64,000 bases of DNA. Origin: Flavobacterium rakeshii. GTDB lineage: Bacteria > Bacteroidota > Bacteroidia > Flavobacteriales > Flavobacteriaceae. Where the stretch lies: the NCBI RefSeq assembly GCF_009741375.1, contig NZ_WOWP01000062.1, positions 124,001 through 188,000 on the forward strand, in the 5' to 3' direction. The position numbers and the translations under genes were made by a program. Of the stretch, positions 33,028 to 41,475 are shown in pieces; position 1 is the stretch's first letter; the number at the start of each line of letters is the position of its first letter. A model generated the notes under the pieces. It worked only from the letters and a program-made list of their open reading frames with translations, did not search any database and was not told the origin of the DNA.

Positions 33028-34716
33028 ATGAGCGATAGCCTGCTAAATATAAACCATATAACAATCTCGGCCAGGAAAGAAGGACAATGGACACCCATTG
33101 TGCACGACAGCACCTTTACACTGGAGCAAAATGAGATACTGGGTATAGTGGGCGAATCGGGTAGTGGTAAATCGGTTACTTCACTGGCGGTAATGGGACT
33201 GCTGCCTAAAGGTATACTACAGGTAACACAGGGAAGTATTGCTTTTGAAGGCAGAGACATCTCGCAGTTAACCACACGTGAGATGAGGAATGTTAGAGGT
33301 AATGATATTGCCATGATATTCCAGGAACCTATGAGTTCGCTTAACCCGTCGCTTAAATGCGGTTATCAGGTAGAGGAAATATTAAAGGAACATACTTCAC
33401 TCTCAAAAAAAGAAATTAAGGCAACGGTACTTTCCCTTTTTGAAAAGGTAAAACTCCCAAACCCCGAAAAGATATACAACCGTTATCCGCACGAAATTTC
33501 GGGAGGGCAAAAGCAAAGGGTCATGATAGCCATGGCTATTGCCTGTAAGCCCAAAATACTTATTGCCGATGAGCCTACAACAGCACTCGATGTTACCGTA
33601 CAAAAAGAAATAATACTATTACTTAAAGAGCTGCAACAGGAAACTAAAATGAGTATTATATTCATTTCGCACGACCTGTCGCTTGTATCTGAAATTGCCA
33701 ATAGGGTACTGGTAATGTACAAAGGTAATATTGTAGAGCAAGGAGTAGCAACAGAGATATTTGAGAACCCGAAGCATACCTACACCAAAGCGCTTATAAA
33801 CTCGAGGCCATCGCTGGATGTACGCCTTAAAAGACTGCCTACCATTCAGGATTACCTTGAAGGGACAGTTGATAAAACCGAGGTGACCCCGCAACAGCGT
33901 AAGGAAGAGCACGAAAAGCTATACAGCAAGCCACCATTACTGGAGGTAATTAATGTGGATAAAGAATATGTTTCATCAGCCGGATTGTTTGGTCGTGATG
34001 TAAAATTTAAAGCTGTGAATGATGTAAGCTTTAAAATTTATGAAGGTGAAGCACTGGGATTGGTGGGCGAGTCGGGTTGTGGTAAATCTACACTGGGTAA
34101 TGCCATACTGCAACTGGAGAAAGCCACTGCCGGAAGTATTTTATACAAAGGACAGGATCTTACCAAACTCAGTACATCTGCGATAAGGGAACTCCGTAAG
34201 GAAATACAAATTATATTTCAGGATCCTTATTCGTCCCTAAACCCAAGGATAACTGTGGGTAAAGCCATAATGGAACCTATGAAGGTGCACAGGCTGTATA
34301 AAAACGATACGGAACGAAGGGAAAAAACCATCGAAATACTTAACAGGGTAGGACTGGGAGAAGAACATTTTAACCGTTATCCGCACGAGTTTTCGGGAGG
34401 GCAGCGTCAGCGTGTGGGGATAGCCCGTACCATAGCATTACAGCCCAAACTTATAGTTTGTGACGAATCGGTTTCTGCATTGGATATTTCGGTTCAGGCA
34501 CAGGTACTCAACCTGCTTAATGAGTTAAAGGAGAACTTTGGTTTTACCTATATTTTTATTTCGCACGACCTTGCCGTTGTAAAATATATGAGCGATCAGG
34601 TATTGGTAATGAATAAGGGACAGATTGAGGAAATGAATGAGGCCGATGCACTGTATGAACATCCGGAAAAGGAATATACTAAAAAGCTTATTGAAGCGAT
34701 ACCAAAAGGAAACTGA
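33028..34716 (+). CDS. Peptide-type ABC transporter ATPase with two nucleotide-binding domains
   Basis: A 562-residue fusion of two ABC ATPases of the oligopeptide/dipeptide class (DppD-DppF or GsiA-like). Domain 1 has Walker A GESGSGKS (42-49), SGGQKQR and LIADEPT; domain 2 has Walker A GESGCGKS (near 349-356), SGGQRQR and VCDESVSALD. An oligopeptide-transporter C-terminal region lies between them. No permease or binding-protein gene is nearby, so the membrane partners are elsewhere. The next gene overlaps by one base (TGATG). Confidence 0.92.
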   Translation: MSDSLLNINHITISARKEGQWTPIVHDSTFTLEQNEILGIVGESGSGKSVTSLAVMGLLPKGILQVTQGSIAFEGRDISQLTTREMRNVRGNDIAMIFQEPMSSLNPSLKCGYQVEEILKEHTSLSKKEIKATVLSLFEKVKLPNPEKIYNRYPHEISGGQKQRVMIAMAIACKPKILIADEPTTALDVTVQKEIILLLKELQQETKMSIIFISHDLSLVSEIANRVLVMYKGNIVEQGVATEIFENPKHTYTKALINSRPSLDVRLKRLPTIQDYLEGTVDKTEVTPQQRKEEHEKLYSKPPLLEVINVDKEYVSSAGLFGRDVKFKAVNDVSFKIYEGEALGLVGESGCGKSTLGNAILQLEKATAGSILYKGQDLTKLSTSAIRELRKEIQIIFQDPYSSLNPRITVGKAIMEPMKVHRLYKNDTERREKTIEILNRVGLGEEHFNRYPHEFSGGQRQRVGIARTIALQPKLIVCDESVSALDISVQAQVLNLLNELKENFGFTYIFISHDLAVVKYMSDQVLVMNKGQIEEMNEADALYEHPEKEYTKKLIEAIPKGN

Positions 34717-35342
34717 TGATGACTACCGAATTTGACAGAAAGAAACACTGGGAAAATATATATACTACAAAACAGCTTAACGAGGTAAGTTGGTATCAGC
34801 CCAATCCCGAAACGGCTTTGAGTTGTGTACAAAAATTTAATTTACCTAAGAACTCAAAGATTATTGATATAGGCGGAGGGGACAGCTTTTTTGCCGATGC
34901 GCTTTTGGAGTCGGGGTATACCAATATTACGGTTTTGGATATATCAGAAGCCTCTTTAGAAAGAGCAAAGGAAAGATTAGGTGATAATGCCGGTAAAGTG
35001 AACTGGATAGTGAGTGATATTACCGAATTCACTCCTGCCGAAAAATATGATTTTTGGTTTGACCGTGCCGCTTTTCATTTTTTAACCAATGATAATGATG
35101 TTGCTAATTATATTAGCAATGCCGTGAAAGCCATTGCCGATAATGGTATTGCGGTTATAGGAACCTTCTCGGAAAACGGACCTTTAAAATGCAGCGGTAT
35201 CGAAATTAAGCAATACTCTAAGGAAGGTTTAGCTTCACGCTTTGAATCTTATTTTGATACTATAGAATGTATTAACCTAGATCATAAAACCCCGTTTGAT
35301 ACAATACAGAATTTTACTTTTTGCAGCTTTAGGAAGAAGTAA
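34716..35342 (+). CDS. Class I SAM-dependent methyltransferase
   Basis: A 208-residue Rossmann-fold methyltransferase. Motif I is IIDIGGGDSFFADAL (49-63), motif post-I ends in LDISEASL, and the later DRAAFHFLTND segment is typical of small-molecule or thiopurine-like methyltransferases. It begins within the stop codon of the ABC gene, so it is translationally coupled. Substrate unknown. Confidence 0.88.
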   Translation: MMTTEFDRKKHWENIYTTKQLNEVSWYQPNPETALSCVQKFNLPKNSKIIDIGGGDSFFADALLESGYTNITVLDISEASLERAKERLGDNAGKVNWIVSDITEFTPAEKYDFWFDRAAFHFLTNDNDVANYISNAVKAIADNGIAVIGTFSENGPLKCSGIEIKQYSKEGLASRFESYFDTIECINLDHKTPFDTIQNFTFCSFRKK

Positions 35343-35361
35343 ATAAGCTACTTGAATTTTC

Positions 35362-35447
35362 CATTTCGAGCGTAATGCAATGAAGTCGAGACACGAGGCT
35401 GTAAGCCCAACTGATGAATTTCAGAGATTTCTCCTTTCGTCGAAATG
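35362..35447. repeat. Intergenic inverted-repeat element with CATTTCGA ends
   Basis: CATTTCGA (35362-35369) and TCGAAATG (35440-35447) form perfect 8-base terminal inverted repeats around about 70 bases. Elements with GTCATTTCGA-like ends and a GAGATTTCTC segment (here at 35424-35433) are common intergenic repeats in Bacteroidota by recollection. Copy number in this genome cannot be judged from one window. Confidence 0.6.
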
Positions 35448-35542
35448 ACAAAGAGGTGTTAATAAGTATCCGCTGTTTGAGCCGAAGGTGAGTTCGGATC
35501 GTTTAACCGATTGCAATAATTTTTAGCCTAAGGAGCCTCTGC

Positions 35543-35570
35543 CTTGACTTTTTGGTTCTTTAGTGTCAAG
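35543..35570. repeat. CTTGAC/GTCAAG hairpin unit
   Basis: CTTGAC (35543-35548) and GTCAAG (35565-35570) enclose a T-rich loop, within a segment GCCTTGACTTTTTGGTTCTT that recurs in intergenic repeats of this phylum by recollection. No other copy lies in the window. Confidence 0.45.
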
Positions 35571-35590
35571 ACAAAAGAATGAATAAAAAA

Positions 35591-35618
35591 ACCTACAAGG
35601 TTTTTAAACCTTGCAGGT
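35591..35618 (-). repeat. Third REP copy, remote from the RAYT
   Basis: CCTACAAGG (35592-35600) and CCTTGCAGG (35609-35617) match the REP arms that flank the RAYT at 21068-21689, with a slightly shorter centre. It has the same orientation as the right-flank copy. It shows that the element has spread without its transposase. Confidence 0.88.
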
Positions 35619-35646
35619 TGATACTGTATTATAATTGTATGAACAA

Positions 35647-36306
35647 TTAGTCTATTACCATTTCAGGAATATCACCTTCAACAATCAGTGTTCCTTCGGT
35701 AGCATTTTTAATATCTTCAACAGTTACGCCTGGTGCACGTTCCAATAGTTTAAAACCTTCGGGTACTATTTCAAGAACTGCCAGTTCGGTAACTATTTTC
35801 TTTACACAGCCCACACCGGTTAACGGTAGCGAACATCTTTTTAATAGTTTTGATTCTCCGGCTTTGTTAACATGCATCATGGCTACGATGATGTTTTCGG
35901 CAGAAGCTACTAAGTCCATAGCACCACCCATACCTTTTACCATTTTACCCGGAATTTTCCAGTTGGCAATATCTCCGTTCTCAGCCACTTCCATAGCTCC
36001 TAAAATAGTAAGGTCTACGTGTTGTCCGCGGATCATACCAAAACTCATTGCCGAATCAAAAAATGAAGCACCCGGTAATGTGGTTATGGTTTGTTTACCT
36101 GCATTAATAACATCGGCATCCTCTTCTCCCTCAAACGGGAAAGGACCCATGCCCAGTACACCGTTCTCACTTTGGAATTCTACCGATATATCTTCCCTTA
36201 CGTAATTGGCAACCAGGGTTGGGATACCAATACCAAGGTTAACAAAGTATCCGTCTTTAACTTCTTTTGCTATTCTTTTTGCGATTTGCTCTTTACCTAA
36301 TGCCAT
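35647..36306 (-). CDS. scoB: 3-oxoacid CoA-transferase subunit B
   Basis: A 219-residue beta subunit of succinyl-CoA:3-ketoacid CoA-transferase, which activates acetoacetate with CoA from succinyl-CoA. The catalytic glutamate is Glu47 in QSENGVLGMGP, with the preceding VNLGIGIPTLVANY motif (22-35). It is 2 bases after the A subunit gene, which is the usual operon arrangement. The enzyme supports ketone body or branched-chain amino acid breakdown. Confidence 0.94.
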   Translation of the reverse strand: MALGKEQIAKRIAKEVKDGYFVNLGIGIPTLVANYVREDISVEFQSENGVLGMGPFPFEGEEDADVINAGKQTITTLPGASFFDSAMSFGMIRGQHVDLTILGAMEVAENGDIANWKIPGKMVKGMGGAMDLVASAENIIVAMMHVNKAGESKLLKRCSLPLTGVGCVKKIVTELAVLEIVPEGFKLLERAPGVTVEDIKNATEGTLIVEGDIPEMVID

Positions 36307-36308
36307 GA

Positions 36309-37010
36309 TTAATTACGTTTTCTGGTTGTACGTTGCTCAATTCTTTTCTCGTATTTTTCTCCTTTAAAAATACGCTTCACAAATATCCCCGGAATATGTA
36401 TTTGGTTAGGGTCAAGCTCACCCGCAGGAACCAGTTCTTCTACTTCGGCAACAGTTATTGTTGCTGCCCCTGCCATACAGGAGTTAAAGTTTCTGGCAGT
36501 ACCTTTAAAAATAAGGTTACCTGCTTCGTCACCTTTCCAGGCTTTTACTATAGCAAAATCGGCTTTATAAGCCTCTTCAAGAATATGCATTTTACCGTTA
36601 AACTCTCTCGCTTCTTTACCTTCTGCAACTTCGGTACCATATCCGGCAGGAGTATAGAATGCAGGGATACCTGCCTGTGCAGCACGGCATTTTTCTGCCA
36701 GTGTTCCCTGTGGAGTAAGTTCAACATCAAGCTCACCGCTTAACATTTGTCTTTCAAACTCGGCATTCTCACCCACATAAGAAGAAATCATTTTTTTGAT
36801 TTGTTTTTTCTGTAGTAATAGTCCCAGACCAAAATCGTCTACTCCGGCATTGTTTGAAATACAGGTTAGGTTAGTAGTGCCTTTTTTTACCAGTTCGGCA
36901 ATACTGTTTTCAGGAATACCGCTAAGGCCAAAACCACCCAGCATTATAGTCATCCCGTCTTTTATATCGCGTAAAGCTTCCTCAACGTTTTGTACTTTTT
37001 TATTAATCAT
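36309..37010 (-). CDS. scoA: 3-oxoacid CoA-transferase subunit A
   Basis: A 233-residue alpha subunit of the same CoA-transferase. The CoA-binding motif [10 protein letters not shown] (25-34) and the later [18 protein letters not shown] segment are diagnostic. Start ATG at 37010; no Shine-Dalgarno sequence. It is preceded by the terminator of PBP1A, so scoAB has its own promoter in the short AT-rich gap. Confidence 0.94.
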   Translation of the reverse strand: MINKKVQNVEEALRDIKDGMTIMLGGFGLSGIPENSIAELVKKGTTNLTCISNNAGVDDFGLGLLLQKKQIKKMISSYVGENAEFERQMLSGELDVELTPQGTLAEKCRAAQAGIPAFYTPAGYGTEVAEGKEAREFNGKMHILEEAYKADFAIVKAWKGDEAGNLIFKGTARNFNSCMAGAATITVAEVEELVPAGELDPNQIHIPGIFVKRIFKGEKYEKRIEQRTTRKRN

Positions 37011-37043
37011 ACAATGTATTTTAGTTTTGAGGGATAAATATAT

Positions 37044-37074
37044 AAAAAAACGCCCTCTTGAAGGGCGTTTTTTT
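37044..37074 (-). terminator. Terminator after the PBP1A gene
   Basis: AAAAACGCCCT and AGGGCGTTTTT (37062-37072) form a stem with a 5-base loop and A/T runs on both sides. It lies just past the minus-strand PBP1A stop. Confidence 0.85.
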
Positions 37075-37081
37075 ATGAGAT

Positions 37082-39397
37082 TTAGAATTCGCTTAAATCT
37101 ATTTGTTTTACTGCGGTGGAATCCACTTCTGTTTCTTTCTTCTCTTTACAGTCCACGTCTATAGTTAGATTTTTCGGACGTTCAAAGTCTTTATCTGAAA
37201 CAACAAGGTCAGCATTATTGTAACATTTTTTCATGTATAATGCCCATATTGGCAGTGCCATGGTAGCACCCTGTCCGTATGTAATAGACCTAAAATGGGC
37301 TGCACGGTCGTCGTTACCTACCCAAACCCCTGTTGCTAAATCGGGTACCATACCAATAAACCAACCGTCCGACTGGTTTTGTGTTGTACCTGTTTTACCT
37401 GCAATAGGGTTAGAGAACTGGTACGGGTGTCCTGTTATACGTTTATAAACCTCAGTGTTTATTTTACCAAATCGAAGCCTTCTACCAGATCCGCTTTGGG
37501 TAACACCTTCAAGAAGTTTAATAACTGTATAAGCAATATCTTTATTAAATACCTCTACCGGTTTTGCTACCGGCTGGTAAAGTACTACTCCGTTTTTATC
37601 TTCAATACGTGTAATTACTATTGGTTTGATGTATAGTCCCTGATTAGCAAAAGTACTATAGGCAGCAACCATTTCGCTTACGGTAACATCTACAGCACCC
37701 AGTGCGATAGCAGGCTGTTCAGGTATATTTGATGTAATACCTAAACGATGGGTAAGGTCTACTACTGTTTTTGGACCTACACGTTCCATAAGTTTTGCCG
37801 AAGCCGTGTTTACAGAGTTTGCAAGTGCTTCACTATACGGAATCATACCTCTGTATTTTCCGTCAGAGTTTCTTGGACTCCATGGCTGCTCAATACCAAA
37901 CTTACCTTTTGGCATGGTATAAGGCGAATCGTTAATAGAGTCACAAGGAGATATGTGCAACTGCTCTATAGCTGTAGCATATACAAATGGTTTGAAGGTA
38001 GAACCTACCTGTCTTGCTCCCTGTGCTACGTGGTCGTACTGGAAGTATTTATAATCTATACCGCCTACCCATGCCATAACATGACCGGTTTGTGGCCTCA
38101 TAGACATCATACCGGTTTGCAGGAAGTTTTTGTAATACCTTATGGAATCCATAGGAGTCATAATGGTATCTTTTTCACCCTTCCATGTAAAAATTCTCAT
38201 TTTGGTTTTTACATCAAATGACTTACGTATTTCTTCGTCGCTTTTCTCTTCGGCCTTCATCATTCTCCAGCGATCAGAGTTTTTTGCTGCCCTTTCCATT
38301 ATCCTTTTTGTCTCTTCCTGAGAGATATTTCTGAAAGGAGCGTTTTTATTGTTTTTGTTATCAATAAAAAACTGTTCCTGCAGGTTAGCAAGGTGTTCCT
38401 GTACTGCTTCCTCAGCATACTTTTGCATGCGGGAGTCAATGGTTACATATATCTTTAAACCGTCTTTGTAAATGTTATATTCGGTTCCGTCTTCTTTAGG
38501 GTTATCCTTTACCCATTTACCCATAAATTCCCTTAGGTATTCACGGAAGTAAGTGGCAATACCTTCGTTATGCGTTTCCGGGCTATAGTGTAGTTCAATA
38601 GGTTTAGCCTGTAATGCTTTTTTCTCCTCTTCGGTAATAAAATCGTTTTTCGCTAACTGATGAAAAACAATGTCTCTTCTGTATTTAGATCGGTCAGGAT
38701 GTGATTTAGGGTTAAATCGGGAAGGGTTGGTAAGCATACCTACAATTACAGCCGACTCTTCTACTGTAAGGTTTTTAGGCTCTTTACCAAAGTATATTTT
38801 TGCAGCCGAACGTATACCTACGGCCTGATTAACAAAATCTACCGTGTTAAGGTACATGGCAAGAATTTCGTCTTTAGTATATTGTTTTTCCAGTCGGGTA
38901 GCTATAACCCATTCTTTAGCTTTCTGGATTATCCTCATGATAAGGTTTTTAGAACCTTCACCATGAAAAAGGTTTTTGGCAAGCTGTTGGGTAATAGTAC
39001 TGGCACCACCATCACGTCCTAAAAACACAACGGCTCTCATAGTACCCCTGGCATCGATGCCCGAGTGATCGTAGTAACGCTCATCCTCTGTTGAGGTTAA
39101 TGCATCAACAAGATTTTGTGGCAAATCGGCAAACTTTACCGGAGTACGGTTTTGGGTATAGAATTTACCCAATGTTTCACCATCTGAAGAAATAATCTCG
39201 GTAGCAACATTAGATTCCGGATTTTCCAGCTCCTCGAAGGTAGGCATGTGACCAAACAGCCCCCACGAAGCAAAAAGGAAAAAGAATACAGCCATCAGTA
39301 CCCCAACGATGTATATCTTCCAGAATGTTTTAATGTACTTAGAGAAATTCTCCGGTTGCTTATTGTTATTTGCAGCACCCTTTTTCTTTGTTGCCAT
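37082..39397 (-). CDS. Penicillin-binding protein 1A, bifunctional peptidoglycan synthase
   Basis: A 771-residue class A PBP. A cytoplasmic tail and single helix (about 24-47) are followed by a GT51 glycosyltransferase domain with Glu104 in [14 protein letters not shown] and [14 protein letters not shown], then a transpeptidase domain with Ser466 in GSTFK, a SVNTA motif and KTG at 668-670. All catalytic residues are intact. It polymerises and cross-links peptidoglycan in the periplasm. It follows gldH by 10 bases, so cell-wall and gliding genes share a transcript. Confidence 0.95.
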   Translation of the reverse strand: MATKKKGAANNNKQPENFSKYIKTFWKIYIVGVLMAVFFFLFASWGLFGHMPTFEELENPESNVATEIISSDGETLGKFYTQNRTPVKFADLPQNLVDALTSTEDERYYDHSGIDARGTMRAVVFLGRDGGASTITQQLAKNLFHGEGSKNLIMRIIQKAKEWVIATRLEKQYTKDEILAMYLNTVDFVNQAVGIRSAAKIYFGKEPKNLTVEESAVIVGMLTNPSRFNPKSHPDRSKYRRDIVFHQLAKNDFITEEEKKALQAKPIELHYSPETHNEGIATYFREYLREFMGKWVKDNPKEDGTEYNIYKDGLKIYVTIDSRMQKYAEEAVQEHLANLQEQFFIDNKNNKNAPFRNISQEETKRIMERAAKNSDRWRMMKAEEKSDEEIRKSFDVKTKMRIFTWKGEKDTIMTPMDSIRYYKNFLQTGMMSMRPQTGHVMAWVGGIDYKYFQYDHVAQGARQVGSTFKPFVYATAIEQLHISPCDSINDSPYTMPKGKFGIEQPWSPRNSDGKYRGMIPYSEALANSVNTASAKLMERVGPKTVVDLTHRLGITSNIPEQPAIALGAVDVTVSEMVAAYSTFANQGLYIKPIVITRIEDKNGVVLYQPVAKPVEVFNKDIAYTVIKLLEGVTQSGSGRRLRFGKINTEVYKRITGHPYQFSNPIAGKTGTTQNQSDGWFIGMVPDLATGVWVGNDDRAAHFRSITYGQGATMALPIWALYMKKCYNNADLVVSDKDFERPKNLTIDVDCKEKKETEVDSTAVKQIDLSEF

Positions 39398-39407
39398 AAC
39401 TATGTTT

Positions 39408-39905
39408 TTATTCTTCTTTAGATTCTATCCTGAAACCTACTTCGGTAACGCCTTCCAGCTCCTCTACACCGGGTATACTGCCCGATTTTCTAACCGCCTG
39501 TTCAATGTTCACGGTGTAGTTACCGGCTTTAGGGAAATTATATTCGCCCTCAAAGCCCTTGTACCAAAGTTTACTTTCCTTAACATCAGAGAAACCTTTA
39601 CCCATAAGCGAACCATCGGGGTTTGCCATCATGTATTCCAGTGTATCGGTAACTGTAATACCGTTTGGCTGTTCCAGGTTTACAATAAGGAATATATTAT
39701 TAAACGGGTAATTGTTGTTGTTTCTTATGTTAACAAACATATTGTAAGGAGTAACGGTATCGTTTTGTTCAAACTGAAACGAAACGATACTGTCTTTATT
39801 CCATGTGCCGTTAAAGGCCTTGTAGTCGTCAAATACGCGCTTTTTGTCGCAAGATGCGGTAAGGAAAAGCAGTCCTAAGGCTATAAGGCTATTTCTTATC
39901 AGCAT
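39408..39905 (-). CDS. gldH: Gliding motility lipoprotein GldH
   Basis: A 165-residue lipoprotein required for gliding and for the type IX secretion-linked motility machinery in Flavobacterium. The start at 39905 gives a clean lipoprotein signal ending at FLTASC (Cys19). The frame stays open for 120 codons upstream, but that part is a shadow of the ricT low-complexity tail. The body matches GldH (FDDYKAFNGTWNKDSIVSFQF, YPFNNIFLIVNLEQPNG). It overlaps the ricT stop by 17 bases. Confidence 0.93.
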   Translation of the reverse strand: MLIRNSLIALGLLFLTASCDKKRVFDDYKAFNGTWNKDSIVSFQFEQNDTVTPYNMFVNIRNNNNYPFNNIFLIVNLEQPNGITVTDTLEYMMANPDGSLMGKGFSDVKESKLWYKGFEGEYNFPKAGNYTVNIEQAVRKSGSIPGVEELEGVTEVGFRIESKEE

Positions 39906-41274
39906 TTTTATTATCAGATGATGGTTTATTATTATTGTTGTTAGAAGGTTTTTTCCTCCTGTTGTTATTACCTCCCTGTTTATTGTTTGGCCTGTTACCT
40001 CCTTCTTTAGGAGCACCGCCTCCCTGCTGTTTGTTAGCAGGTTTATTATTGCCGCCGTTGCCGTTATTACGGTTTTGGTTAGGCTTAGCTGTTTTTGCAG
40101 GCCTCTCTGTTGCCGGAGCATCAGCGGTAACCTTTTTCTTTTTAGAAACAGGTTTTTTCTTTTTGTTTTTCGGTTTATCGAAACGCGTAAGACTATCCTG
40201 ACCCACCACATTCTGGAAGCTCTTCTCAATGCTTTCTTCGCTTGTAGTATCCGGCTCAACAGCATAATCCTCTAATGCAGCAATACGCTTGTGTTCCTTA
40301 TTAAGGTCTACAATTTCCTTAACCTGATCGGCACTAATAACATGCCAGTGTGCCATATTATTAGTGTAGGCAAACCACATAAGTCCTTTAAAAATATCTA
40401 CTTTTTGGCAAATAGCATCACCTTTTTCGGTGTATAGCTTAGTGTCAAGATCCGGTAATTCTTTAAGCGCATCAAGATAAGTATCCAGCTCGTAGTTAAG
40501 GCAGCATTTAAGCTTACCACACTGTCCTGCCAGTTTTTGCGGATTTAGCGAAAGTTGCTGGTAACGCGCTGCAGAGGTGTTTACACTCCTAAAGTCAGTT
40601 AACCATGTAGAACAGCAAAGCTCCCTACCGCAGGAACCGATACCTCCAAGCCTTGCTGCTTCCTGACGGAAACCAACCTGCTTCATCTCGATCCTGATAC
40701 CAAACTCCCTGGCATAATCTTTAATTAGCTGACGGAAGTCCACACGGTCGTTAGCCGTATAGTAGAACGTAGCCTTAGAGCCATCGCCCTGAAACTCGAT
40801 GTCTGATATCTTCATTTCAAGGTTAAGCTTAATAGCCAGCTCGCGGGCAATAACCTTCATAGGTTCTTCCCTGTTGCGGGCTTCGCTCCATATATCAATA
40901 TCCTTTTGGGTTGCTTTACGGTATATTTTAAGTACCTCCCCGTTTGGATCTGCGTTCTTTTTTTTCATTTGTACCTTAACCAGTTCCCCGGTTAGGGTTA
41001 CAATACCTATATCGTGACCCGGCGAAGCTTCGGTAGCGACAATGTCGCCCATGCTTAGCGTAAGTTTATCGTTATTTTTGTAAAAGTCTTTTCTTCCGTT
41101 TTTAAAGCGAACCTCCACACAATTAAACGTCTCTTCACCACCCGGGAGGCTCATGTTAGAAAGCCAGTCAAAAACAGTAAGTTTGTTACAACTGTCCGTC
41201 CCACAAGTCCCATTATTTTTACATCCTTTGGGCGTTCCGTCTTTGGAGCCCGTAGAACAGTTTGTACATGCCAT
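39889..41274 (-). CDS. ricT: RicT/PSP1-domain protein with Cys-rich N-terminus and basic Asn/Gly-rich tail
   Basis: A 461-residue cytosolic protein of the RicT (YaaT/PSP1) family. In Bacillus the Ric complex carries Fe-S clusters and promotes RNA maturation. The PSP1 core includes ARLGGIGSCGRELCCSTWL and GQCGKLKCCLNYE, with paired cysteines suited to Fe-S ligation. Five more cysteines lie in the first 30 residues. The last ~110 residues are low complexity (Lys, Pro, Asn, Gly). RicT beside gldH is a known flavobacterial arrangement. Its last 17 bases overlap gldH. Confidence 0.9.
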   Translation of the reverse strand: MACTNCSTGSKDGTPKGCKNNGTCGTDSCNKLTVFDWLSNMSLPGGEETFNCVEVRFKNGRKDFYKNNDKLTLSMGDIVATEASPGHDIGIVTLTGELVKVQMKKKNADPNGEVLKIYRKATQKDIDIWSEARNREEPMKVIARELAIKLNLEMKISDIEFQGDGSKATFYYTANDRVDFRQLIKDYAREFGIRIEMKQVGFRQEAARLGGIGSCGRELCCSTWLTDFRSVNTSAARYQQLSLNPQKLAGQCGKLKCCLNYELDTYLDALKELPDLDTKLYTEKGDAICQKVDIFKGLMWFAYTNNMAHWHVISADQVKEIVDLNKEHKRIAALEDYAVEPDTTSEESIEKSFQNVVGQDSLTRFDKPKNKKKKPVSKKKKVTADAPATERPAKTAKPNQNRNNGNGGNNKPANKQQGGGAPKEGGNRPNNKQGGNNNRRKKPSNNNNNKPSSDNKNADKK

Positions 41275-41423
41275 AATTTCTAAAATATATATTGATCGCG
41301 GATGAAACCGCTACTGATTCTTAAACGATTTTGTGTGTAAAGATAGTATTTTTAACCTAATATTTCGTGAATGTAATCATAAAGCGCAAAGCCGGTTGTG
41401 AAGCCTGATTATCAGTGCCTGTA

Positions 41424-41456
41424 ATAAAAAAAGCCCGCACAATGTGCGGGCTTTTG
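41424..41456. terminator. Terminator after trhO
   Basis: AAAAGCCCGCAC (41429-41440) pairs with GTGCGGGCTTTT (41444-41455) over a 3-base loop, 20 bases past the minus-strand trhO stop. Confidence 0.88.
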
Positions 41457-41475
41457 TATGTATGTGGTATATGTT

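Larger units (their letters stand above)
35343..35646. other. Gene-free 304-base intergenic region built from three repeat types
   Basis: The only stretch above 300 bases without a gene. It contains in order: an inverted-repeat element with CATTTCGA/TCGAAATG ends (35362-35447), an AT-moderate segment (35461-35530), a CTTGAC/GTCAAG hairpin unit (35543-35570), and a REP copy identical in type to those around the RAYT (35591-35618). No open frame of convincing length was seen. Confidence 0.7.

Noticed and set aside
37748..38221. 157-codon open frame antisense to PBP1A
   Set aside because: Rich in Cys, His and Tyr, typical of an antisense shadow.
39906..40265. Upstream extension of the gldH frame (120 codons)
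   Set aside because: It is antiphase to the low-complexity tail of ricT and its translation is Arg/Lys-rich and unlike any protein; the lipoprotein signal at 39905 marks the true start.
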